Positions 57,275 to 64,000 of a stretch of 64,000 nt of DNA are shown here, piece by piece. The notes beneath the pieces are model-generated. The model worked only from the letters and a program-made list of their open reading frames with translations. It had not been told where the DNA came from and did no database searches. This DNA comes from Leptasterias polaris. Lineage: Eukaryota; Echinodermata; Asteroidea; Forcipulatida; Asteriidae. Location: NCBI GenBank assembly GCA_037783415.1, contig JAZGTN010000037.1, positions 620,001 to 684,000 on the forward strand. Direction: 5' to 3'. The stretch's first letter is position 1. Each line of letters begins with the position of its first letter. Made by a program: the position numbers and the translations under genes.

Positions 57275-58760
57275 GTGGAATATACAAGAAGTTTTCATTA
57301 ATAATGTTACTGTTAATATACATAATACAAACAATATAAAGCCTTTTCTAAAAGTGCTTTTGATTCATTTGTACTTGATTAGAATCAAGATATAGATGCA
57401 GAGAGAAAACTGTCCAAGGCTTTAGATTTAATTTTGCGTTATTGAACAAAGACAAATTTACCAGAGCGGGATTTGAACCTGCGACCTCCGGATTAACATA
57501 CTGAGCTTACTAACCCTAATGTTGGTGGTCTTCTTATTTTGTTAATATTTTTGTCTGGTTTAGATCTATGCATTTTACTGTTTGAAAAGAGACACAATTT
57601 GTAATTGTCAAAATGGCTGCCGTTTCTTTTTCAAATGTTGTTCTTCTCTTACTTGTATATTTACAATTCTTATGATGAGACTTAATGGTGTACCATACCA
57701 TCACTTGAAGTGATTATTTTTATACTTGTTATGAACAAAATATTGTTGTAAAATATGGAAGATGTGCATTGTAAAGAACCCTTGCAGCTATAGAGCAAGT
57801 TTGAGTGCACACATTTAGTCAACCCACGGTTGACCACTGACAGACTTGATATTTGGTCCTTGAAAAAAGTACAAAAGCTGAGTAAGCTTTAGAAGACTTT
57901 TCAGGCTATTTAATCACAAGTTTTCTAAATTTTCGAAGGGCAAAAAAAATCAGAAATCAGACTAAGAGAAATATCATGCCTGCACTGACTAGCAATGCAC
58001 TCAATCATCAAACATCAAAGGAATTCGTTAAACTCTCCATTTATTTTACTCCTCACTGAAAACAATCCAGTGTTATTGCCTACATTACTTCTATACATAC
58101 AAAAGATAAATTATTTCAGTTATTGCTTTCCCAAGCATTCTACTCCTTGATTCAGTTACCCAAAATGCAAACCATAAAATAAACGTTTTACAACGGCTGC
58201 ACCAGACCTTTTTAAATACGAGTATTTTTATATTTTTAATGATTGCTAAATCTATATTGTAATTAAGCCTACCGGCTGGAATAACCAAAGTTTTAATAAA
58301 CCAGAAATAACAACAACAAAGCCCTAGCAACAGCCAGACCCATTATTTCTGTATAATCACCACCAAGAGCCCAGTCATGGCTAATTTGGTTGATTTTGGA
58401 CTCGCATGTCTGGAAAAACAAAAGTTTTTGAACTGTAGATTTTATGTCAACATGGGAATCATTGGAAAATGTCAACTCAGTACATGATCTTTACTTTGAC
58501 CTTAGTTGTTCGGGTGGAAGGAGGTTAAATCATGCGGCCGTTTACAGCGGACATGGGTATTTTGATACTAACTGCTCCCAGGGTCTCTGAAGGGTTTAAC
58601 TAATTCAACCCTGTCAAATATATATACATCTAAAGCACCATAATTTAGTCAAAAGTAAACCAAAAATGATTTTTTTTGAGATTTAAAAATCATACACCAT
58701 TTCAAAAAAATATTTCACATTTTCAAAGAACTGAAAGATGTGTGCCATGCTGCCTAATTG

Positions 58761-59115
58761 TGGCGTGTTGTGGCCGGGCAGTTTCGTGCACTGGACTCAT
58801 ATTCTGGTGGCCGAGTCAACAAGATGCTGGTTCGAATCCCGGTCGTGACACTTGTGTCCTTGAGCAAGACACTTGACTATAATTGCTTCTCTTCACCCAG
58901 GGGTAAATGGGTACCTGCGAGTGCAGAGATGGTTCTTTTGTTTGCTTTAGCTTGGTGCGCTACATATTTGGCAGCACAGGCTGTATACTCCCAAAGGGAG
59001 CTGAGATGGTTTAAGGAATGAAATAATTGGCCCAGTGACCAGGGGTAATAATGTTGTAGCGCCATGAGTGTTACTGAGTGACAGATTTGAGCACTGTATA
59101 AGAAACCACTCTTAC
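58761..59115 (+). repeat. SINE-C, most complete copy
   Basis: The tRNA-like head (GGCGTGTTGTGGCCGGGCAG, B-box TGGTTCGAATCCCGGTCGTG) is followed by TGTCCTTGAGCAAGACACTT, ATGGGTACCTGCGAGTGCAG, CTGTATACTCCCAAAGGGAG and GACCAGGGGTAATAATGTTG. The 3' end is GAGCACTGTATAAGAAACCA, then an AT-rich tail. Its 3' part also occurs at 54030-54200. Confidence 0.8.
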
Positions 59116-59478
59116 TATTATTTATTAATACATGCCATGTCAAAAATTGTAATTAATAATTAATAAACCAACTGAAATTAAACCTGTTGCGATTCCCTTT
59201 TAAAATTTATTTCATTTAAAATATTGCTCATTGGTAAACAAGCCTAGCTCATGATGTACACTGTATTACATGTAACGTTACCCATTCCATGAGTGACATC
59301 ACCTCACGAGCATGGCCTGTTTTGTTGGCAGTACCAGAGAGCATTATGCTAAATTAAACAAAAACATACATAAAGGGGGTTGCAACAAGGATATTTTCAG
59401 CTGATTTATAATTGATTAATAACACAGCACGTTTAATGACATAGCACATGGACAAGGTAGTACAGCACACATCTTACA

Positions 59479-59998
59479 AAGGAAGGGAAATGACCGATTC
59501 GATTTTGTAATGTACTCATTTTCCAACAGACAGGGTCCTCATGTGAGTGGGGGGAAAATTACAAATCTCTAACCTCACGTTAAAATGGTGTAATTTGTCA
59601 ATGCATTTGATACCCTTCCAGTACAAACATTTGTCAACATCCGAACCATCTGATGACATCATTCTGAGACAAATGGGTCACTACATTTTTGTACAGGGAT
59701 GTTTTGGTTCATAACTGACTTTTTCAGAGCGAAATTTGAAACATGACATCATTGGATTTCAACAACAAATGGGTCTTTACATTCCAAGGAGGAATTTTTT
59801 GTAAGTAAAAAGGTCAAATTCAAGGACGTTTTGAACAAATATTATCTAAAGTCACGAATGAAACAAAACATCCCGTTTTACACCATTTTAATGTGACTGA
59901 GGTTAGAGATTTGTTGTTTCTTTTCCCACTCACATGAGAACTCTATCTATTGGAAAATGAGTAAATCCCAAGATTGAATTGGTCATTTCCCTTCCTCT
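59479..59998. mobile_element. 520-bp MITE with about 100-bp TIRs
   Basis: Left arm GGAAGGGAAATGACCGATTC, then TCATTTTCCAACAGACAGGG and CTCTAACCTCA. The right arm is the complement, ending TTGGTCATTTCCCTTCC. The middle has two half-repeats (GATGACATCATT, AACAAATGGGTC). No ORF of note is present. Confidence 0.8.
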
Positions 59999-60218
59999 TT
60001 AACTAGCTTGCATCTCAAAAACCCATAATGGTGTTCACATTTTAATTTTATAATTTGTTTTTATCTACAACTTCATACAAAAATATTCTACAAAACTACA
60101 GATAGGTCTCTGATTCCATTTACAAAAATATACATTTCTAGTGGTGTTTTAGCTATCAAGCTTTATCATTTGTTGGTTGTGTAGTGATTTTAACTGTTCA
60201 CTGAACAGCAAATATTAA

Positions 60219-60570
60219 AGGGTGTGTACAACATTGGTATTTTTGTCAAAGACCAGTATCCACACTTGATGTGACCCAACATATACATGAAATAACAAAC
60301 GTGTGAAAGTTTCAGCTAAATCGATCTAAAAAGTCATGAGAAAACAGTGAAAAACCCCATTATATGTTTTCACTCTGTTTTCAAACATCGGATTTTATCA
60401 TGCGTGATAAAGACTAATGCTTTACTCATTTCCTAAAAACTATGGCATTTCAAGCAAAACTATTTAAAGGGAAGTTTTCCACCATGACCACATTTATACC
60501 GTGTAAGTTATGTGCGAATTTGTGAACATTTATATGTTCAATCTTACCAATGTTGTACACACCCTTTTAA
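60219..60570. mobile_element. TTAA MITE copy
   Basis: TTAA at 60215-60218 and 60567-60570. Left AAAGGGTGTGTACAACATTG; right CCAATGTTGTACACACCCTT. It is colinear inside with the 14826-15174 copy (GTCAAAGACCAGTATCC, CAAACATCGGATTTT). Confidence 0.85.
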
Positions 60571-60705
60571 AAAAATCAATCCATGAATAGAAAACAAACA
60601 ATAAAGAGAACCATTTTGCATTTGTCATGTTGGCAGTTTTTTCCAATATAATGTAATTGTTTTAAAAATACCTGAGACCAACCAAAAAGGGTTTCAACAT
60701 GTGAA

Positions 60706-60926
60706 TGAACATGCAGGCTTATACTGAAAATAATTTGAGTTGATTAGTATTATTATTTTGGTTCCTTACTCTCAATTTAAATCAAATATTGTACAGGAAA
60801 ATTAGGTAATTTTTAAAGTCCATTCTTGATAGAAACTTGAGGGTGATTGAAGCAAAAATTTGAAAAACAGCAAATAATCAACTCAAATTAATTCCAGTGT
60901 AAGCCTGCATGTCCATTTACATGTTT
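60706..60926. mobile_element. About 220-bp MITE with 40-bp TIRs
   Basis: Left GAACATGCAGGCTTATACTG and ATTTGAGTTGATTA; right TAATCAACTCAAATTAATTC and GTGTAAGCCTGCATGTCC. AT-rich core. Noncoding. Confidence 0.75.
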
Positions 60927-61246
60927 GAAATACTTTTGGGGTGGTGTCAGGTACTTACAAAACTATTGGAAAAACTGCTAATGTGATGGATGCAAAATTG
61001 TTCCCTTTATTGTGTTTCTTGTCAAACGTTTGTTTGCAGACCAAAATCCCCCAAACTATCCCAAATATAAGTTCAATTATTATGTATTCGCTTAGATAAG
61101 ATACTGTTTGAAAACTTTAGTTTATTTCAGCTATCTTGTTAACTTCTGGAGTGGGTTGGGGAGTTTGGCTTTACAAGTTTCACAAGACCACAAAGACATG
61201 TTTTTCCTAAAAATAAACATGTACATGTTTTTGTGTGTGTGTTACA

Positions 61247-61350
61247 GCCCTGGAATTTCATCTTTGAGAGGGCAAGGCCATTTTGATTTTGCAAAGGGCA
61301 CTTCCATTGGAAAATCTTAAAGTCTATGGGAAACTCTTGAAGGGGCAGCA
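61247..61350 (+). repeat. CAGGCCTGGAATTTCAT repeat copy
   Basis: It reads CAGCCCTGGAATTTCATCTT, GAGGGCAAGGCCATTTTGAT and CTTAAAGTCTATGGGAAAC, then diverges. A partial copy. Confidence 0.6.
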
Positions 61351-61930
61351 CAATGGATTTGCATTCAGATAAGTGGCCAACAAAGCAAATCCATTGTGAG
61401 TCAGCACATGCGCTGTTAAATCTTCACCAAGTTATAAAATACACTTTTGCTTACACATTTGTTTCTGCTATAGTAAGCACAAAATAATTGCTTACCATTA
61501 AGCAGCTTTATGAAATTGAGCCCTGGAGACAATAATAACATATCACTGGTAAGCTTCTGATAATGATTACATTTACGTTCAAGTATTAACGATTACCAGG
61601 GAAGGAATTTAAAGAACAAATAAATACAACAATTTTCATCATTTACAGTTCATGCATTGGACTCACAAAAATTTAAGACAAGAAGAATTTACTTTCACCG
61701 CAAATTCTAATATGTACACAGGAAAATCAACAAGTCTGTAGCAAAAGTTATCTGTTAAAGACCCTTTGCCATGCTTTAGTTTACTGTTCTTAATAAATTG
61801 CATTGAAACTGAAAAAAGTAACTGGCATATGGCAAACCTAGAACTGCTGAAAAATATTACCTTACAAATTATACTGGAGTTTGAAGCTTCTTCTGAAGGC
61901 GAGCGGAGTATACCGTTTGAAACGTTGAGA

Positions 61931-62193
61931 ATAGACCGTTTCGAATATGACGTTACCTTTCAATAATACCCACAACATGGCGTCTGGGAGCGTGTGCGTG
62001 TGCGTGTGCCATAGAAATCAAACCAGGAACGCTAAGACGCGTTTAGACGCGCATACGGCCTGTCCTATGATATGGCCGCTTTCATGCACTCTGCGTTCCT
62101 GGTTTGATTTCTATGGCACACGCACACACACACACTCACAGACGCCATGTTGTGGGGCATTTGAAAGGTAACGTCATATTCGATACGGTCTAT
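61931..62193. mobile_element. Long near-perfect hairpin element (263 bp)
   Basis: Arms of about 100 bp. Left AATAGACCGTTTCGAATATG, CAACATGGCGTCTG, GTGCCATAGAAATCAAACC; right GGTTTGATTTCTATGGCACA, CAGACGCCATGTTGTGGGGC, ATATTCGATACGGTCTAT. The loop of about 60 bases is CpG-rich (ACGCGTTTAGACGCGC). CA/TG microsatellite tracts lie inside the arms. Confidence 0.8.
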
Positions 62194-63084
62194 ACAACGT
62201 CTCTTCTCAGAGGCAACACTCCTCCCAAAAGAGATTTACACATGACTGTAATAGTTAGTTTTTCAAACAAACATTTGTGCTAATCAACCAGTTCATGCAG
62301 TATCAGGAAACCAGTTAAAAACAACACACGTTGTAGGGGAGTTTTGCTGGTAACCTACTTCAGCTTAGTATATGTTTTCTGTGCTCAGCCAATTTGTGTT
62401 TAAGCAGCTCTATTTAATTGGGCTGTAGGCGGCTACAGCTACGGCTTTGATTGTTGCTCAGGGTGTTGCTCAGGAGATCCTAATGTATACCTCAACACAG
62501 GATGATGCGGAAATCTAGCCATAGCTAAGCTCCCATAGCAGAAGGGTAAGGGCAACTTTGAGCATTTTTCAAACCAAAGTCCGGTTCATACTTCCTGCAA
62601 ATGTTGACGTCACAGGGCTGTTTTTGCTGCGAACGTTTCGCACATCTTAACTCTTCCGAATCGTTCACTGTGAATTTGTGACGTCAAAATTTGTATCGCA
62701 TTTGCATTTGCGGGAAGTAGTATGAACCGGGCTTTAGGCTTGGGCTCTGTTATCAAATTTGGAGCAGTGTGCATTTTGCCTGGAGTCGGAGCCCAAGTGG
62801 AGGGTTTGAAAAAATCCACATATTGTAGTACTGGGATTTTTGTTCAATTGCAGCACTTTGAGATGTAATTATTTCAATATCCGAGAATAGACCGATTCCT
62901 TGAGCTCCACTGCCTTAGTTGTTGAACATCACAACTACAACCTCATACCCAAAAGTGTAACATTTTTTCTTAGCCAAACATTGTTTAACACTGCTGTCAA
63001 CTCTATGAAATTGGGCCCATGTTAATGAGAAGTATGAGGTAAGTTGTTTCCCAAAGTGAACTTTTCTATTTGACCTTTTCCATC

Positions 63085-63252
63085 TTAACTGACTCCTCCG
63101 GCAATGGTCTCATATTCCTTAGCGTTGCTCTGCAAGACTTTAGTCCCCTCACAGAACACGTCATCTTTACCGTCGTCAAATGATTCCTCCATAAGCGGGT
63201 AGTCAGGAACAGTTGCTAAGGCATCATCAATAGACCTTTCCAGCTCACAATT
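63085..63252 (-). CDS. Terminal coding exon of an unrecognised gene (partial)
   Basis: The reverse strand has an acceptor (CCCATACAG at 63253-63261) and then 55 in-phase codons to a TGA/TAA-class stop at 63085. The peptide starts NCELERSIDDALATVPDYPL, is rich in Asp/Glu (MEESFDDGKDD), and ends TIAGGVS. It reads as an acidic C-terminal tail. I do not recognise the family. Upstream exons are to the right, off the window. An acidic, clean ORF next to a good acceptor supports it as a real last exon, but a chance ORF cannot be excluded. Confidence 0.5.
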   Translation of the reverse strand, partial: NCELERSIDDALATVPDYPLMEESFDDGKDDVFCEGTKVLQSNAKEYETIAGGVS

Positions 63253-63337
63253 CTGTATGGGAACACAAAAACAGGAACCCAACTTTAATATGGTTCTATT
63301 GGAGAATGCTCTATGTTTCAACACACCCCAATGTTCC

Positions 63338-63655
63338 GACACCCCTATGTTCCCGACATCCATACACTGCTACACATCTATATTCGGTCATCCCTACGCT
63401 GCTACACATCTATATTCGGTCATCCCTACGCTCCGACACCCCAACGCTCCGACACCCCAACGCTCCGACACCCCTACGCTCCGACACCCCTACGCTCCGA
63501 CACCCCTACGCTCCGACACCCCTATGTTCCAACACCCATATGTTGCCACATCCCTATGTTCCGACACCCATATATTCCGACACCCATATATTCCGACACC
63601 CGTATGGTTCGAAACCCCTATGTTCTAACACCACGATGTTCCGACACCCCTATTT
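63338..63655 (+). repeat. 16-bp minisatellite, about 20 degenerate units
   Basis: The unit CTCCGACACCCCTACG has variants TTCCGACACCCATATA and TGCTACACATCTATATTC. Because 16 is not a multiple of three, a 48-bp superperiod keeps all plus-strand frames open with related peptides (SDTPTLRHPYAPTP). It lies immediately upstream of the orphan exon acceptor, in its intron. Confidence 0.9.
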
Positions 63656-63656
63656 C

Positions 63657-63960
63657 TATGGCGTGTCATGGTCGAGTAGTCAAGTGAAGCGGACTCAAGC
63701 TCTGGTTTTTCTGATCAGCAGAGTGTGGATTCGAGTCTTAGTCAGTATGTGTCCTTAAGCAAGACACTAAACCAATAATGCTCCGTCCTTTGGATGGAAC
63801 ATAATTGGTTTTCTTGGCTGCATTAATATTGTACCACAGCACATTGTAAAACCCTCACAAGGTACTATATAAATGAGTCTCATAATTCAAAAAGCTTATA
63901 TCCTGTCACCCTAAGTGCTTGGAGCATCCGTAGCTAAAGCACTAAATAAGAACTGATTAT
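63657..63960 (+). repeat. SINE-C copy adjoining the minisatellite
   Basis: It starts GGCGTGTCATGGTCGAGTAG and continues with GATCAGCAGAGTGTGGATTC, GTGTCCTTAAGCAAGACACT and CGTCCTTTGGATGGAACATA. The minisatellite ends exactly at its head. Confidence 0.7.
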
Positions 63961-64000
63961 TCATTATTAGTTTTGGAATGAACAAATAAAAATTACCTAT

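Larger units (their letters stand above)
57275..63084. other. Intergenic region between IRAK4 and orphan exon
   Basis: No coding exon is supported. IRAK4 3' UTR sequence comes first; candidate AATAAA signals occur near 58177 and 58296. It also holds SINE-B (57440-57545), SINE-C (58761-59115), TIR elements (59479-59998, 60219-60570, 60706-60926), a CAGGCCTGGAATTTCAT copy (61247-61350), GGGCCC MITE pieces (61400-61526, 62290-62430, 63000-63020) and a long hairpin (61931-62193). Confidence 0.55.

Noticed and set aside
63257..63758. Three overlapping Pro/Thr-rich ORFs of 120-150 aa
   Set aside because: They arise from the 16-bp minisatellite in all frames, share peptides, and lack splice or start context.

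Overview
This is animal genomic DNA: long genes with many small exons, GT-AG introns, and a dense load of short non-autonomous repeats. The repeat style (TTAA-flanked MITEs, tRNA-like SINEs, GGGCCC-ended MITEs, phrases such as CTCTATGAAATTGGGCCC) and the divergence from vertebrate orthologues suggest a deuterostome invertebrate, most likely an echinoderm such as a sea star. That assignment is inference from sequence style; no taxonomic marker is present.

Five protein-coding loci can be supported. (1) 426-671, minus: first coding exon of ribophorin I (RPN1, oligosaccharyltransferase), which continues beyond the left edge. (2) 2941-20380, plus: complete importin-9 (IPO9), 23 coding exons, 1053 aa. 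(3) 31775-42705, minus: a 4-coding-exon, 1661-aa protein whose N-terminal helical region resembles ZNF292/RLF/ZNF654 but which has no C2H2 zinc finger; its last exon is 4.5 kb. (4) 46572-57274, plus: complete IRAK4-type kinase (death domain plus kinase), 10 coding exons, 512 aa. (5) 63085-63252, minus: terminal coding exon of an unrecognised gene that continues to the right.

Layout: RPN1 and IPO9 are head to head across about 2.2 kb, with an ETS-like site between them. An 11.4 kb gene-poor region (20381-31774) full of nested MITEs and SINEs follows; IPO9 and the ZNF292-like gene converge on it. The ZNF292-like gene and IRAK4 are divergent, with a likely shared promoter zone at about 43-45.1 kb. 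IRAK4 and the orphan exon converge across 57.3-63.1 kb, again filled with inverted-repeat elements. The genes are functionally unrelated (ER glycosylation, nuclear import, nuclear factor-like, innate immune signalling) and do not form a system. Exon models were built by hand from splice signals, reading phase and recalled family similarity. For IPO9, IRAK4 and the ZNF292-like gene the summed coding lengths are exact multiples of three, which supports the models.

Most of the unusual content lies in the repeats and their effects on genes. A pentanucleotide microsatellite directly abuts an IRAK4 splice acceptor. A MITE end supplies the stop codon of the ZNF292-like protein. Several clean element-in-element insertions have TTAA target sites. 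A 1.68 kb element has CAGG termini and a 6-bp target duplication. A 1 kb intronic stretch is packed with TGACG motifs. I found no CRISPR array, operon, viral gene or clearly new molecular system.
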